DNA of 61,528 nt from Chryseomicrobium aureum (GCF_016909155.1 NZ_JAFBFG010000017.1:1-61528); one strand, 5' to 3'. Positions 30,531-43,666 are shown, counted from the stretch's first letter. Program-made: numbers and translations. The notes: generated by a model not told the origin, from the sequence alone.

Positions 30531-30908
30531 TTACTCAGCCACTACTGCAATGACTTCAATTTCAACTTTCACATCTTTGGGTAGACGCGCAACTTCAACA
30601 GCAGAGCGTGCTGGCTTATGACCACCAAAATGCTTTTCGTACGCTTCATTAAATTCTACGAAGTCGTTCATATCTTTCAAAAACACCATTGTCTTCACAA
30701 CGTGTTGAAGAGATGATCCGGCTTCTTCGAGAACCGCTTCTAAGTTTTTAAACACTTGTGCTGTCTGTTCGACGATGGAACCGTCGACAAGCTCGCCGTC
30801 CGCTGTCAATGGAATTTGACCCGAACTATAAAACATACCGTTTACGACCATCCCTTGTACGTAGGGACCGATGGCTGCTGGTGCTTTTGTTGTAGAGACT
30901 GTTTTCAT
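30531..30908 (-). CDS. ridA: RidA-family enamine/imine deaminase (YabJ)
   Basis: 125 aa YjgF/YER057c/UK114 fold. It hydrolyses reactive 2-aminoacrylate-type enamines. Seen: [23 protein letters not shown], the substrate Arg in [17 protein letters not shown] and the closing VEIEVIAV. In B. subtilis yabJ is cotranscribed with purR and affects purine regulation; here its start overlaps the purR stop by 4 nt. Confidence 0.95.
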   Translation of the reverse strand: MKTVSTTKAPAAIGPYVQGMVVNGMFYSSGQIPLTADGELVDGSIVEQTAQVFKNLEAVLEEAGSSLQHVVKTMVFLKDMNDFVEFNEAYEKHFGGHKPARSAVEVARLPKDVKVEIEVIAVVAE

Positions 30909-31738
30909 TCGTGTTGTCCACCCTTCTGAAAATAGTTGCCTTCTTCAAGTACGATGGAGCCGTTTCGCTCATCGACTTGCTTTAATTTTAATAAAGAGAC
31001 GTAATCTTGTACAAGTACTTCCGCTGTATGTTCAGCTTCAATCAGTACCGCGACCCCTGCAAGTTCGCCATCAAATTCAGCAAGTAAGCTCTTCATGCCA
31101 TTCATCGTTCCGCCCACTTTCATAAAGTCATCGGTGAGAAGGACACGTTTGCCTTTTTCCATACTGCGTTTCGATAACACCATTGTTTGAATGCGACGCG
31201 CTGAACCTGAGACATAGTTGATACTCACTGTTGGTCCTTCGGTTACTTTGCTGTCTCGGCGCACAACGATAACAGGCACATTTAGATGGCGTGCGATAGC
31301 ATGAGCGATCGGGATTCCTTTCGTTGCAACCGTCATGATAGCATCAATTTTTTGCTTGGCATACACCGATGCAAAGACTTTTCCAATGCGATTCATCAAC
31401 TCTGGATCGCCTAAAAGGTCCGTCATATATAAATATCCACCTGGCAACAGTCGATCAGACTGTGACATTCTTGTTTTCAATTCGTCTGTAATCGCACGAA
31501 TTTCCGTTTCATCTAACTTAGGAATGTATTTCACACCGCCTGCTGCGCCTGGTACGGTTAACAGATGCCCTTTGCCTCGTGCCTCTAACGTTTCACTGAC
31601 AATCGTTAAATCTTCACTGATAGAAGACTTGGCAGAATCATAAAGAGATGCGAAATACGTTAAGGGAATAAGACGGTGGGGATGTTCCAGCAAGTGCTGT
31701 GTCATATCGACCAGCCGTTCACTACGTTTCCACTTCAC
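30905..31738 (-). CDS. purR: Purine operon repressor PurR
   Basis: 277 aa. An N-terminal winged-helix domain (residues ~1-70; [19 protein letters not shown]) is joined to a PRT-fold effector domain with [14 protein letters not shown] that binds PRPP but is not catalytic. It represses purine synthesis genes. GTG 31738 has GGAGG upstream; a 15-codon extension is not conserved. AATTCCGAATATTT at 31751-31764 resembles one PurBox arm, suggesting autoregulation (tentative). Confidence 0.94.
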   Translation of the reverse strand: MKWKRSERLVDMTQHLLEHPHRLIPLTYFASLYDSAKSSISEDLTIVSETLEARGKGHLLTVPGAAGGVKYIPKLDETEIRAITDELKTRMSQSDRLLPGGYLYMTDLLGDPELMNRIGKVFASVYAKQKIDAIMTVATKGIPIAHAIARHLNVPVIVVRRDSKVTEGPTVSINYVSGSARRIQTMVLSKRSMEKGKRVLLTDDFMKVGGTMNGMKSLLAEFDGELAGVAVLIEAEHTAEVLVQDYVSLLKLKQVDERNGSIVLEEGNYFQKGGQHE

Positions 31739-31801
31739 GTGATTTCCTCCAATTCCGAATATTTTACAGTAAACGTACCACAATTATACGCCTTTAGGCA
31801 A

Positions 31802-32659
31802 CTACTCCCGGTCTCCTAGCATTCGTACGCAATAGACTTCATCACAGAATCCACGTAATGCATTGACGACGCGTTGAGCACGAGACTCTTGCTGAACGAT
31901 TCCAAACACGGTGGGGCCGCTTCCGGACATCAAAACGCCTTCTGCACCGAAGCGCTTCATCTGCTCTCTTAACTCTTTCACTTCTGGATAAAGATGTAAC
32001 GTTACGTCTTCAAGCGTATTGCCTAGGCCATCGACCATGGCTTGGAAGTCTTTCTCTTCAATAGCGCGAATCATCGCCTGTGTATCCGGGTGAAAAGCAG
32101 TCTCTAAGTTCAATTGCCCATAGATTTCTGCGGTAGACACTCCAATGACAGGTTTGGCGAGAATGACCCAACATGCAGGTGGTGCAGGAAGATGTTTAAT
32201 CTTCTCCCCACGTCCTGTCGCCAGCGCCGTTCCTCCGTATACACAAAATGGAACGTCCGAACCGATCTGGGCACCAAGCTCTGCCAATTCATCAAGTGAC
32301 AAGCCAAGTTCCCATACATGATTCAGACCACGAAGTGTCGCAGCTGCATCAGAACTACCTCCAGCAAGACCCGCTGCAACTGGAATCGTTTTTTCAATTG
32401 TGATGGAAACGCCTTTCGTGACGTTATATTTCTTTTTAAGAAGGTCTGCAGCCTGATAAGCCAGGTTCTTCGCGTCATTCGGAATGAAGCGGTCGACAGA
32501 GACGATTTCAATGACGCCATCTTCCCGTGCATCCAATCCAATGCGGTCTGCAAGGTCCACAGTCGTCATGATCATCTCGACTTCATGGTAACCATCGTTA
32601 CGTTTATACAAAGTATCTAGTGTTAAGTTAATTTTGGCAGGTGCTTTTACAAAATACAT
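31802..32659 (-). CDS. ispE: 4-diphosphocytidyl-2-C-methyl-D-erythritol kinase
   Basis: GHMP kinase of the MEP isoprenoid pathway. 285 aa. Seen: [13 protein letters not shown] with the catalytic Lys, the ATP loop [33 protein letters not shown], and late [10 protein letters not shown]. Lies between veg and purR, as in B. subtilis; RBS AAAGGATTAG. Confidence 0.95.
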   Translation of the reverse strand: MYFVKAPAKINLTLDTLYKRNDGYHEVEMIMTTVDLADRIGLDAREDGVIEIVSVDRFIPNDAKNLAYQAADLLKKKYNVTKGVSITIEKTIPVAAGLAGGSSDAAATLRGLNHVWELGLSLDELAELGAQIGSDVPFCVYGGTALATGRGEKIKHLPAPPACWVILAKPVIGVSTAEIYGQLNLETAFHPDTQAMIRAIEEKDFQAMVDGLGNTLEDVTLHLYPEVKELREQMKRFGAEGVLMSGSGPTVFGIVQQESRAQRVVNALRGFCDEVYCVRMLGDRE

Positions 32660-32729
32660 ACCGGTCTAATCCTTTCGATGCAAAGCGTGTTTGCTAAATT
32701 CTGTGTTCTCAGTGTAACACAAAAAAGCA

Positions 32730-32752
32730 CCTCTCTCCTTATGGAAAGAGGT
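32730..32752 (-). terminator. Terminator of veg
   Basis: Minus strand: TACCTCTTTCC-ATAAG-GAGAGAGGTGC then TTTTTTG. Ends the strongly driven veg message. Confidence 0.85.
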
Positions 32753-32785
32753 ACTCTTATGTATAAGTGCTAAAAGAATAAAAGC

Positions 32786-33049
32786 CTATTTGACGGAGAC
32801 TAAGTTGTTGGCATCATCGTAAATCGAGATTTCAACTGCTTCAGTCAAAACGTCCGCATAACTATACGATACACGTTCAAAAGCGTTCTCTTCTTGATCT
32901 AAATCTATTACAAATACAGCGTGGTACGTTTCGCGCAAAATTCCTGCACGTTCTACTGTTTTCTTGCGACCACCATTGGCGCGTAACTGCAAACGTTTGC
33001 CTAGGTGGCAATCTAACGACTTTTTAATATCCGCTAATGTCTTTGGCAT
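32786..33049 (-). CDS. veg: Veg protein
   Basis: 87 aa, small SH3-like/DUF1021 protein. Seen: [27 protein letters not shown], split as LADIKKSLD and [12 protein letters not shown], and [18 protein letters not shown]. In B. subtilis Veg is abundant and stimulates biofilm formation; the mechanism is not settled. Here it keeps a near-consensus promoter and its own terminator. Confidence 0.93.
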   Translation of the reverse strand: MPKTLADIKKSLDCHLGKRLQLRANGGRKKTVERAGILRETYHAVFVIDLDQEENAFERVSYSYADVLTEAVEISIYDDANNLVSVK

Positions 33050-33073
33050 TCTGCATACACCTCACTGATATTT

Positions 33074-33102
33074 AGTGTAACACGATGTCATGAAAATGTC
33101 AA
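33074..33102 (-). promoter_or_regulatory. Strong veg promoter (sigma-A)
   Basis: Minus strand: TTGACA (33102-33097), 17-nt spacer, TACACT (33079-33074). A second, weaker TTGACA (33140-33135) with TTAAAA lies just upstream. B. subtilis Pveg is a standard strong promoter. Confidence 0.85.
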
Positions 33103-33143
33103 AATTTAATATTTTAACAAGGATACACAAGCACTGTCAACGA

Positions 33144-34597
<1,454 letters not shown>

Positions 34598-34627
34598 GTG
34601 GAATCCCCTTCCTCCATTGTACGCAGA

Positions 34628-34656
34628 AAAGCTCTCCCTGTCATCGCAAGGAAGAG
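34628..34656 (-). terminator. Terminator of yabE
   Basis: Minus strand: AGCTCTTCCT...AGGGAGAGCT then TTTTC. Confidence 0.75.
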
Positions 34657-34668
34657 CTGATCCCGGTA

Positions 34669-35910
34669 CTAATTAATAATTTTAATACGAACAGTTTTTC
34701 GTCCGAATGCGTAGGCTTGATCTTTTGTTGGAACAAAAATATCGATTTTGTTGCCTTTGATGGCACCGCCAGTATCTCCAGCGATGGCATAGCCATACCC
34801 CTCTACCCATACTTTTGAGCCAAGCGGGATGACGTTAGGGTCGACTGCAATGACTTTCAAGTGTGGATTGGCTTTTAAATTGATTCCCGTTGCGGTGATT
34901 CCTGAACAACCTGTGCATGAAGCTGTATAGGCTGTTGCTGTTACATAGAATTCACGTCCAGCAGGTTCAGATGAGTCATTCCGTGAGACCGGTTGAGAAG
35001 CAGGTGCAGAAGCTTTTTGAGTTGTTGCCGCTGCTACTATCACTTTTGTTCCGACGTGCACGACTTCATTCGTCGCCTTTTCTTTCACTTCTTCAGAAAC
35101 GACTTTCTCTTCTACTACTTTGCCGTTTTCTTTTGTGATTTCGACTGTACGCGCTACTACTCCAGGTTTCCCTTCACGTACCACTTTTTCTTTGCCTTTT
35201 AAAAGCGAATCGTCTTTTTTAGTTTCCGTTTTAAACGCTATGTCTTCTTCCACTACATCGGTGACTTTTTCTACACGAGTAATTTCAATTACAGAATCAG
35301 GTGTCACCACCTTTTCTGGTTCTAAGTTGACTCGGTCGAGTTTGGATAAATGAATGCTATTTTGTTTTAAAAAGTCAGCGACCGTAGTCGAAGTGGACCA
35401 AACGAGTGTTTCTTCAGTTCCGTCGATCAATTTTACTTGATACGCTTTTGCTATCGAAATTTCATTTTGTTGTCCGACCTCCGCATCTGCGGCAGGTGCA
35501 ATCTGGTCATACTCGGTTACTTCAACGCCAGCTTGGGCTAAGATTTCTGATACGCGATCCGCGGTTGTATCGATGGTTTGTGTTTTTCCATCAATTCGAA
35601 TCGTAATGGTTTGTGCCTGTTCCCACTCCACTGCTAAATCATGAGCAATTGAAGTGTTCAATGAGGGATATACATGATCGGCTTCTGCAACATCGATTTC
35701 TTGTTCCTCGAGAAGTTCGCCTACTGTATCTGCATGAGTTGCTAATTCTTGTTGTTGTCCGTTGACAGTCAAGCTGACCGTCTTTTTCGTTCCTTCGAAT
35801 AGTACGAAAGATACGACTGCAAGAAATACAAGTAGAGTGACGATTGTCATCCACGTATCCTTGCTCCTCAATGAGTTAGAGAACAGGTTTTTCATGGTAA
35901 AATTTGACAC
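34669..35910 (-). CDS. yabE: G5/3D-domain cell-wall protein, Rpf-like (YabE)
   Basis: 413 aa. One N-terminal membrane/signal segment (about residues 22-40), three DUF348 repeats (about 45-210), a G5 domain (about 215-290), a low-complexity linker, and a C-terminal 3D (DPBB) domain with TATAYTASCTGCSGITATGI, PLGSKVWVEGYG and AGDTGGAIKGNKIDIF. It resembles resuscitation-promoting/stationary-phase muralytic proteins and probably acts on peptidoglycan. GTG 35910 has AAGGAGG 8 nt upstream. Confidence 0.92.
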   Translation of the reverse strand: MSNFTMKNLFSNSLRSKDTWMTIVTLLVFLAVVSFVLFEGTKKTVSLTVNGQQQELATHADTVGELLEEQEIDVAEADHVYPSLNTSIAHDLAVEWEQAQTITIRIDGKTQTIDTTADRVSEILAQAGVEVTEYDQIAPAADAEVGQQNEISIAKAYQVKLIDGTEETLVWSTSTTVADFLKQNSIHLSKLDRVNLEPEKVVTPDSVIEITRVEKVTDVVEEDIAFKTETKKDDSLLKGKEKVVREGKPGVVARTVEITKENGKVVEEKVVSEEVKEKATNEVVHVGTKVIVAAATTQKASAPASQPVSRNDSSEPAGREFYVTATAYTASCTGCSGITATGINLKANPHLKVIAVDPNVIPLGSKVWVEGYGYAIAGDTGGAIKGNKIDIFVPTKDQAYAFGRKTVRIKIIN

Positions 35911-35938
35911 GAAAAACGCCTCCTTATTCACTCGGATG

Positions 35939-35968
35939 ATTATATCTAGTTGTCGAGATAATTGTCAA
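35939..35968 (-). promoter_or_regulatory. Promoter of yabE
   Basis: Minus strand: TTGACA (35968-35963), 18-nt spacer, TATAAT (35944-35939): perfect hexamers. Confidence 0.85.
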
Positions 35969-36046
35969 GCTCGATTGTCTGACCTTTATGTCGATCTCGT
36001 GTCATCCGGTATAGTTTTCAGTATGGAGGCGTTCATCGTTTTTTAA

Positions 36047-36814
36047 TCAAATCCCGAAAAATTTCTCTGCATTTTTTGTCGTGCGCGTTGCTACTTCTTC
36101 CACGCTCAACTCTTTTAACCGCGCGATTTCTTCAGCCACGAGCGGTACATAGGACGGTTCATTCCGTTTCCCGCGATATGGGTGCGGTGCGAGGTAAGGT
36201 GCGTCTGTTTCAATGAGCAAATGATCTAAGTCAATTTCTTTTGCAACTTCTTTTGGTGTCTTCGCATTTTTAAACGTCACAGGCCCACCGAGTGAAATCA
36301 TAAAGTTCATACGGATGGCTTCTTGCGCTGTTTCCACACTGCCACCGAAACAATGCATAATTCCACCGGTCAGATGAGCCTCTTCTTCTTGTAAGATCCG
36401 CAGTACATCACCTGTCGCATCACGATTGTGAATGATTAGAGGAAGTTGTACGCGTTGCGCCAAACGAATATGTTTACGGAACAGGTCTTGTTGCACATCT
36501 TTCGGTGATTTGTCCCAGTAATAATCAAGACCGGTCTCTCCGATTCCTACAACCTTCTCATGGCTCGCCAACTCCTCTATCCATGCTAGGTCCTCTTCCG
36601 TACAGTCGACTGCATCTACCGGGTGCCAGCCTACCACTGCGTAAATGTCCGGATCAGCTTCTGCGATAGCGATTGCGCGGTTGATTGTTTTTGTATCAAA
36701 TCCGATGACGACCATCTTCTGTACACCTTTTTCACGCGCACGTGAGATGACCTCTTGTAGATCTTCGTCGTACTGGTTTGCGTTTAAATGAACATGTGTA
36801 TCTATAAATTGCAT
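36047..36814 (-). CDS. tatD: TatD-family metal-dependent DNase
   Basis: 255 aa TIM-barrel amidohydrolase-like nuclease. Metal ligands are seen in FIDTHVHL (HxH), GIGETGLDYYW (Glu), HNRDATGD (His), MHCFGG and LIETDAPYL (Asp). TatD enzymes process DNA ends and damaged DNA. ATG 36814 follows AAAGGATGAG; the 15-codon upstream extension overlaps the metG terminator. Confidence 0.94.
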   Translation of the reverse strand: MQFIDTHVHLNANQYDEDLQEVISRAREKGVQKMVVIGFDTKTINRAIAIAEADPDIYAVVGWHPVDAVDCTEEDLAWIEELASHEKVVGIGETGLDYYWDKSPKDVQQDLFRKHIRLAQRVQLPLIIHNRDATGDVLRILQEEEAHLTGGIMHCFGGSVETAQEAIRMNFMISLGGPVTFKNAKTPKEVAKEIDLDHLLIETDAPYLAPHPYRGKRNEPSYVPLVAEEIARLKELSVEEVATRTTKNAEKFFGI

Positions 36815-36847
36815 CGTCTCATCCTTTCTTGGTTCTGTGAGAAAAAA

Positions 36848-36872
36848 GAACCCGCACATACTGGCGGGCTCT
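36848..36872 (-). terminator. Terminator of metG
   Basis: Minus strand: AGCCCGC-CAGTAT-GTGCGGGTT then CTTTTTTC. Confidence 0.85.
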
Positions 36873-36880
36873 TCACTGAT

Positions 36881-38899
<2,019 letters not shown>

Positions 38900-39087
38900 T
38901 TAGTCCGGAAAAAGTGTTTGTCGACAAGACTTTGTAACATCATTCGACAAATCCACTTATTCCCTTAACTTGCTCTTTTTACGTCACTTTTGGTAACTCG
39001 AAAGAAATTGACGTTATATTTTTATTATCATTTATTAATATTATCATTTTTTTACCATTTAAGTCGATTATTTTGAAGTTAAACGAA

Positions 39088-39155
39088 TTGACGTATTTGG
39101 GAGTTGTTGGTATGATAAAATCCATAACCAAAACTATTTGTCGAAAAATGACGAA
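39088..39155 (+). promoter_or_regulatory. abrB promoter with tandem Spo0A boxes
   Basis: TTGACG (39088-39093), 17-nt spacer, TATGAT (39111-39116). Downstream lie two 0A-box heptamers, TGTCGAA (39139-39145) and TGACGAA (39149-39155), 10 bp apart, so on the same helix face. B. subtilis abrB has the same paired boxes just after its start, where Spo0A~P represses. Confidence 0.85.
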
Positions 39156-39181
39156 TTATATTCCGAGAGGGGAAACAACTA

Positions 39182-39460
39182 ATGAAATCTACAGGTATTG
39201 TACGTAAAGTTGATGAACTAGGACGCGTAGTTATTCCAATCGAACTTCGCCGCACACTAGGTATTGCAGAAAAAGACGCTCTTGAAATTTATGTGGATGA
39301 CGATAAAATCATCTTGAAAAAATACTTACCAAACATGACATGCGCAGTTACTGGCGAAGTGTCAGACGACAACTTACGTTTAGTTGGCGGAAAATTAATT
39401 CTTAGCCCAGAAGGCGCTGAGCAATTAATCAACGAGATCCAAACAAGCTTAACAAAATAA
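39182..39460 (+). CDS. abrB: Transition-state regulator AbrB
   Basis: 92 aa DNA-binding regulator that keeps stationary-phase genes off during growth. The N-terminal swapped-hairpin domain is almost invariant: KSTGIVRKVDELGRVVIPIE and RRTLGIAEKDALEIYVDDD. RBS GAGAGGGGA. It is the only protein gene on the plus strand in the conserved core. The C-terminal half mediates tetramerisation. Confidence 0.96.
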   Translation: MKSTGIVRKVDELGRVVIPIELRRTLGIAEKDALEIYVDDDKIILKKYLPNMTCAVTGEVSDDNLRLVGGKLILSPEGAEQLINEIQTSLTK

Positions 39461-39481
39461 GCGTATTCCTCTTTTTATATA

Positions 39482-39508
39482 AAGCTGCCTTTCCTCGGAA
39501 AGGCAGCT
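39482..39508. terminator. Bidirectional terminator between abrB and rsmI
   Basis: AGCTGCCTTTCC-TC-GGAAAGGCAGCT followed by CTCTTTTT on the plus strand and by TTTATATAAAAAG on the minus strand. It serves the two convergent genes. Confidence 0.88.
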
Positions 39509-39514
39509 CTCTTT

Positions 39515-40402
39515 TTATTCCTCTTCTAAATGATACGCCGCATACACGTCGCGCTTGTTCATCTGGCGTGCGACCGCCACTTCTTTGATTGCCTGCTTTG
39601 AGGATAGGTCTTGTTGAAGCATCAGCGCTTCTACGTGACGCTTTACATCTAACTCTTCCCACCATTCTGCAGATTTGTTTTGCTCTACTACTTGTTCAGA
39701 AGTCCCTTCAATGACAAGGCAAAACTCCCCGCGCACCTCTTTGCTCGACGCCCATTCTATCGCTTCTTCTACAGTCCCTCGAATGAACTCCTCGAATTTT
39801 TTCGTCAGTTCACGAGCTACTACAATTTTACGTTGACCACCTAATACATCCTGAATGGACTGCAAAACTTCTTTTAATCGGTGCGGTGCTTCATAATAGA
39901 TGGATGTCTCCGTTCGGGCCAACAGCACCTCTAACGCCTCTTTGCGCTCTTTTTTCCCGCGTGGAAGAAAGCCATAGAACGTGAAAGGTTGCGCATTGAT
40001 TCCAGAAGCAATAAGAGCAGTCAGTGCTGCGTTAGCTCCAGGTACCGGTACAACTGCGAACCCTTCAGCTAAGGCTTTGCGAACAAGATCATCTCCCGGA
40101 TCAGAAATACACGGCATACCTGCGTCACTTACTAAGGCTACAGATTTGCCCTCTTTCAGCATGTGTAACAATTTTACACCGCCCGCTTCTTCGTTATGAG
40201 CATGATAGCTCACTAATGGGGTCTCAATCTCATAATAATGACAAAGTTTTTTCGTATTTCTTGTATCTTCAGCTGCAATCACGTCTACTTCTTTTAAGAT
40301 ACGAATCGCCCGGAAGGTCATATCTTCTAAATTTCCAATCGGCGTTGCCACTAAGTATAGACAACTCGTCGATTCAAATTGATGGGAGGATTGGATGTGC
40401 AT
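39515..40402 (-). CDS. rsmI: 16S rRNA 2'-O-ribose C1402 methyltransferase
   Basis: 295 aa tetrapyrrole-methylase-fold enzyme. Seen: LYLVATPIGNLEDMTFRAI, VIAAEDTRNTKKL, ALVSDAGMPCISDPGDDLVR, and FYGFLPRGKKER. The C-terminal HTH-like tail follows the usual length. Equivalent to B. subtilis yabC; the start overlaps yazA by 29 nt. Confidence 0.95.
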   Translation of the reverse strand: MHIQSSHQFESTSCLYLVATPIGNLEDMTFRAIRILKEVDVIAAEDTRNTKKLCHYYEIETPLVSYHAHNEEAGGVKLLHMLKEGKSVALVSDAGMPCISDPGDDLVRKALAEGFAVVPVPGANAALTALIASGINAQPFTFYGFLPRGKKERKEALEVLLARTETSIYYEAPHRLKEVLQSIQDVLGGQRKIVVARELTKKFEEFIRGTVEEAIEWASSKEVRGEFCLVIEGTSEQVVEQNKSAEWWEELDVKRHVEALMLQQDLSSKQAIKEVAVARQMNKRDVYAAYHLEEE

Positions 40403-40664
40403 GCTCTCGCTTCCCTTCTATATACTGCTCTTTTTGTTTTCGTGTTAACTGCTTAAATGCATACTCTTGTTTCATCGCAAGTGAACGTGTTTCAAATTCC
40501 TCAAAATGGACTAATTTTACTGGGAGTCGTGGCCGAGTATATTTAGCCCCTTTGCCGTCATTGTGTTCCTTCAATCGACTTAGTACGTTCTTTGCATAGC
40601 CCGCATAAAAAGTCGCATCTTTGCAACAAACTACATAGAAATAATGACTATTTTTTATTTCCAT
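40374..40664 (-). CDS. yazA: GIY-YIG nuclease-domain protein (YazA)
   Basis: 96 aa, a single UvrC-type GIY-YIG domain: [18 protein letters not shown], where FYAGY stands for the second half of the motif, then [20 protein letters not shown] with the conserved Arg and Glu. Function in Bacilli is undetermined. It overlaps both neighbours, so it is part of the trmN6-yazA-rsmI operon. Confidence 0.93.
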   Translation of the reverse strand: MEIKNSHYFYVVCCKDATFYAGYAKNVLSRLKEHNDGKGAKYTRPRLPVKLVHFEEFETRSLAMKQEYAFKQLTRKQKEQYIEGKREHAHPILPSI

Positions 40665-41394
40665 ATAAAATCACCTCAATTTCAGGTGTGTAGCTCCCAT
40701 TTTCCTGATACACCGTTACAGGAGGCAACACCTTTAAATCAGGCTTCCCATCTTTGATTCCTTCTATTAATACTGTATTTGCTTCTCGTCCTTCTTTTGG
40801 ATAGACCAGTTGAATACGTTTCGGTTCTAGTCGATTGCGCCGCATCGCGTCAATCAACTCAATCAAGCGGCCTGGACGGTGCACAAACGCAGCCTTCCCA
40901 CCTTGCTTGAGAAGGCTGCTCGCGTTGGCAACGGCTTCTTCAAGTGACAAGTGGATTTCATGGCGCGCAATGGCCTGATGCTCCGATAATTTTTTATCCG
41001 GTGCTGCTTCTACCGGAAAATAAGGCGGGTTGCACGTCACCATATCATACTTCTCTGACCCCAACACTTTGGCGATTCCGCGCACATCTCCTTGCTGAAT
41101 CGTGATTTGTGATTCTAGTTCGTTGTAGTGGACGCTACGTGTTGCCATATCCACCAAACGCTCTTGTAGTTCTACACCAATAATCGGCGCACTTGTTCGT
41201 GCACTGAGAAATAACGGAATCGCTCCATTTCCTGTGCACAAATCTACAATTTTCCCTCGCTTGAGTGGAATGGACGCAAAACGTGCAAGCAATACTGCAT
41301 CAAGTGAGAACGAAAATACAGAAGGACTTTGTATGATCCGCAAATCCTCTGCAAGCAGATAATCCAATCGTTCATCTCCTTGTAAGTACTCCAT
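40648..41394 (-). CDS. trmN6: tRNA1(Val) A37 N6-methyltransferase-like (YabB)
   Basis: 248 aa class I methyltransferase. SAM motif [15 protein letters not shown] and the N6-adenine catalytic motif CNPPYFP are clear. YfiC/TrmN6-type; exact tRNA target inferred from family. ATG 41394 has AGAGGTG 6 nt upstream; the GTG three codons earlier is too close. Confidence 0.9.
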   Translation of the reverse strand: MEYLQGDERLDYLLAEDLRIIQSPSVFSFSLDAVLLARFASIPLKRGKIVDLCTGNGAIPLFLSARTSAPIIGVELQERLVDMATRSVHYNELESQITIQQGDVRGIAKVLGSEKYDMVTCNPPYFPVEAAPDKKLSEHQAIARHEIHLSLEEAVANASSLLKQGGKAAFVHRPGRLIELIDAMRRNRLEPKRIQLVYPKEGREANTVLIEGIKDGKPDLKVLPPVTVYQENGSYTPEIEVILYGNKK

Positions 41395-41425
41395 TTGATT
41401 CACCTCTTCCTAGCATTCGAAAAAA

Positions 41426-41449
41426 GCTGACACCGCAATCGGTATCAGC
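41426..41449 (-). terminator. Terminator of yabA
   Basis: Minus strand: AGCTGATACCG-ATTG-CGGTGTCAGCT then TTTTTTC. Confidence 0.88.
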
Positions 41450-41455
41450 TCCTCA

Positions 41456-41803
41456 TTACGTATCTTTATTTAAAAATGCGAGACAGAACATACAATCAAG
41501 CTCTTTTCGCGGACTCCCAAATTGAGGATGGCAGACATGAAAGCCTTCTTGATAGAGGCGAGCCAAGTTATCATAGCCTTCTCCGACATCCCGCTTGGGT
41601 GGTCGCTTTTGTTCTTGTTGTAGTTTCGCTTCTTCTGCATGCATCGCATCGAGGCGCTCACGCAGATGGCGATTCTCTTGCTGCAATGTCTGATGTTCTT
41701 CCATCATTATGGCAACGAACTCTTTTAAAGCCCGAAATTGCTCTTGCGTGGACTTTAATTGTTCTTCAAACGCAACAATCGTCTCCAAAAAATTACGGTC
41801 CAT
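41456..41803 (-). CDS. yabA: Replication-initiation control protein YabA
   Basis: 115 aa. An N-terminal coiled coil (about residues 5-65) forms the tetramerisation stalk; the C-terminal zinc domain shows [11 protein letters not shown]...CMFC. In B. subtilis YabA links DnaN with DnaA and limits over-initiation. ATG 41803 follows GAGGTGA; an adjacent GTG is less likely. Confidence 0.94.
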   Translation of the reverse strand: MDRNFLETIVAFEEQLKSTQEQFRALKEFVAIMMEEHQTLQQENRHLRERLDAMHAEEAKLQQEQKRPPKRDVGEGYDNLARLYQEGFHVCHPQFGSPRKELDCMFCLAFLNKDT

Positions 41804-41831
41804 CACAACTCACCTCATCCATCTCTGCAGG

Positions 41832-42635
41832 TTACGAATGCTGCACTAATTCTTCTAGGGAATACTCCAGGACACGCTGCCCTTCGTATAGTTCAACGCG
41901 TAAAACGCGCTCTAAAATGTTCAAGCCGACAACCTTCCCTTTCCCTTCAGGTGTTGTCACGCGCTGCCCTAAGTCCGGCAGAAGCGCACGAGCTTGTTCA
42001 TACTCATCATTTTCATATTTCAAGCAACACATTAAACGACCACAAAGTCCTGAAATCTTAGAAGGATTCAATGACAAGTTCTGATCTTTCGCCATCTTGA
42101 TAGAGACAGGCTCAAAGTCGCCTAGGAATGTCGAACAACAGAGCATACGCCCACATGGCCCAATTCCACCAAGCATCTTCGCCTCATCTCGTACTCCGAT
42201 TTGACGCAGTTCAATACGCGTGCGGAATACAGAGGCCAAATCTTTCACAAGGTCTCGGAAATCGACACGGCCTTCTGCAGTGAAATAAAAAATAATTTTG
42301 TTGCGGTCAAATGTAAATTCGACATCCACAAGTTTCATCTCTAGTTTGCGTTCACGGATCTTGGCATCACCAAGAGCAAGTGCTTGTAGGGATTCAGACT
42401 TATTTTCTTCAACTTGCAAACGATCTTTTGGAGACGCTGGTCGTACAACTTTTCGGAGCGGTAAAACGACATCGTTTTCTTCAACTTCCCGAACGGCTAT
42501 AACAACCTTTCCAAATTCGACACCACGTGCGGTTTCGACAATCACATAGTCATCTAGTTCACAGACATAGTCACCTGGATCAAAATAATATATTTTACCC
42601 GCTTTCTTGAAGCGGACACCGATTACTTTATACAA
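41832..42635 (-). CDS. ricT: RicT (YaaT/PSP1), iron-sulfur RNA-maturation factor
   Basis: 267 aa PSP1-domain protein. Cysteine clusters GPCGRMLCC and GLCGRLMCCLKYEND match the Fe-S-binding residues of RicT. With RicA and RicF (not in this window) it assists RNase Y in mRNA processing and affects competence, biofilm and sporulation in B. subtilis. It starts with TTG 42635, preceded by GGGAGG; overlaps holB by 8 nt. Confidence 0.95.
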   Translation of the reverse strand: MYKVIGVRFKKAGKIYYFDPGDYVCELDDYVIVETARGVEFGKVVIAVREVEENDVVLPLRKVVRPASPKDRLQVEENKSESLQALALGDAKIRERKLEMKLVDVEFTFDRNKIIFYFTAEGRVDFRDLVKDLASVFRTRIELRQIGVRDEAKMLGGIGPCGRMLCCSTFLGDFEPVSIKMAKDQNLSLNPSKISGLCGRLMCCLKYENDEYEQARALLPDLGQRVTTPEGKGKVVGLNILERVLRVELYEGQRVLEYSLEELVQHS

Positions 42636-43629
42636 CTGAATTAACCTCCCGCAGCTCTATAACTAGCTGCTCCATTAACAACGTACGATTCGCATTCTGA
42701 TGAAGGCGACGTCTGGCTTTCATGATGTGCTCTAGCTGGTAGGTCAGTTGCTCAAACGTGCTTCGCATCGCGATTTGCTCCCATAGCGCACTCTTATCGG
42801 GAAACGTACTGCTGCTGCCGGGATTTGCTTTGTTTGCAACGATATCTCGATAAGCAAAAAGCAGTAAATCCAGCACGCGCTCTGCTTTTTCTTTATCTTT
42901 GAGCAGCGGAATGACGTGCTCATGCGCTTGTACAAGTGCATGGGCTGTTCCACGTTCCAATGCTTCCATTAATTTTAACACGCCTTTTCGTGCAAGTCCA
43001 AACTCCTCTTCCTCTACCATCGCCAGTGCATCCTCTAAAGAAGAAGCAAGTTTGCTAACCGTCGAAGCCATGCTTTCTGAAACATTTTGTTCCATCAGCT
43101 GCACTTTCAACTGCTCAGGAGGAACAGGTTGCAAGGTCATCTGCTGACAGCGCGAGCGAATGGTCGGAAGCAGGGCGTGTGGCTGATTCGTCAGTAGAAT
43201 AGCCGTGACTTCACTTGTTGGTTCTTCTAGAAATTTTAGAAGCGCATTGGCACTCGATGCATTCATACGATGCGCATCATGTACAATATAAAATTTCCGA
43301 CTAGACTCACGAGCTGTCTTGCTAAGTTCATGAATCAATTGATCGATTTGCGCCCGCTTGATGAATTGACCGTCTGGTTCAATCGTATGTACATTCAAAT
43401 GGTTGCCTGATGTCACTAATCGACATGGTCGACATGTTTCACATGGAACATTTTGCGCATTTTCGCAAAGTGTCAATTGAATGATAAAGTGGGCGACCGC
43501 CAGTTTCCCAGTGCCTTGATCGCCGGTTAACAGAAGGGCGTGGCTGAGTCGATCGTTTTGAATCATTCGGGTAATTTGGGCGACCAGACGCGGCTGACGT
43601 TCTGGTGCTTGAGTTGCTTGCCAGTCCAT
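42628..43629 (-). CDS. holB: DNA polymerase III delta' subunit
   Basis: 333 aa clamp-loader subunit. Walker-A-like LTGDQGTGKLAVA, a four-Cys zinc module (LCENAQNVPCETCRPCRL), HRMNASSANALLKFLEEP and the SRC motif IRSRCQQM. B. subtilis has yaaR between holB and yaaQ; here yaaR is missing and repeat copy C occupies the gap. RBS GGGAGACTCAGTC. Confidence 0.95.
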   Translation of the reverse strand: MDWQATQAPERQPRLVAQITRMIQNDRLSHALLLTGDQGTGKLAVAHFIIQLTLCENAQNVPCETCRPCRLVTSGNHLNVHTIEPDGQFIKRAQIDQLIHELSKTARESSRKFYIVHDAHRMNASSANALLKFLEEPTSEVTAILLTNQPHALLPTIRSRCQQMTLQPVPPEQLKVQLMEQNVSESMASTVSKLASSLEDALAMVEEEEFGLARKGVLKLMEALERGTAHALVQAHEHVIPLLKDKEKAERVLDLLLFAYRDIVANKANPGSSSTFPDKSALWEQIAMRSTFEQLTYQLEHIMKARRRLHQNANRTLLMEQLVIELREVNSVV

Positions 43630-43666
43630 GACTGAGTCTCCCTTCGGTTAAATATGGACGAACCTG

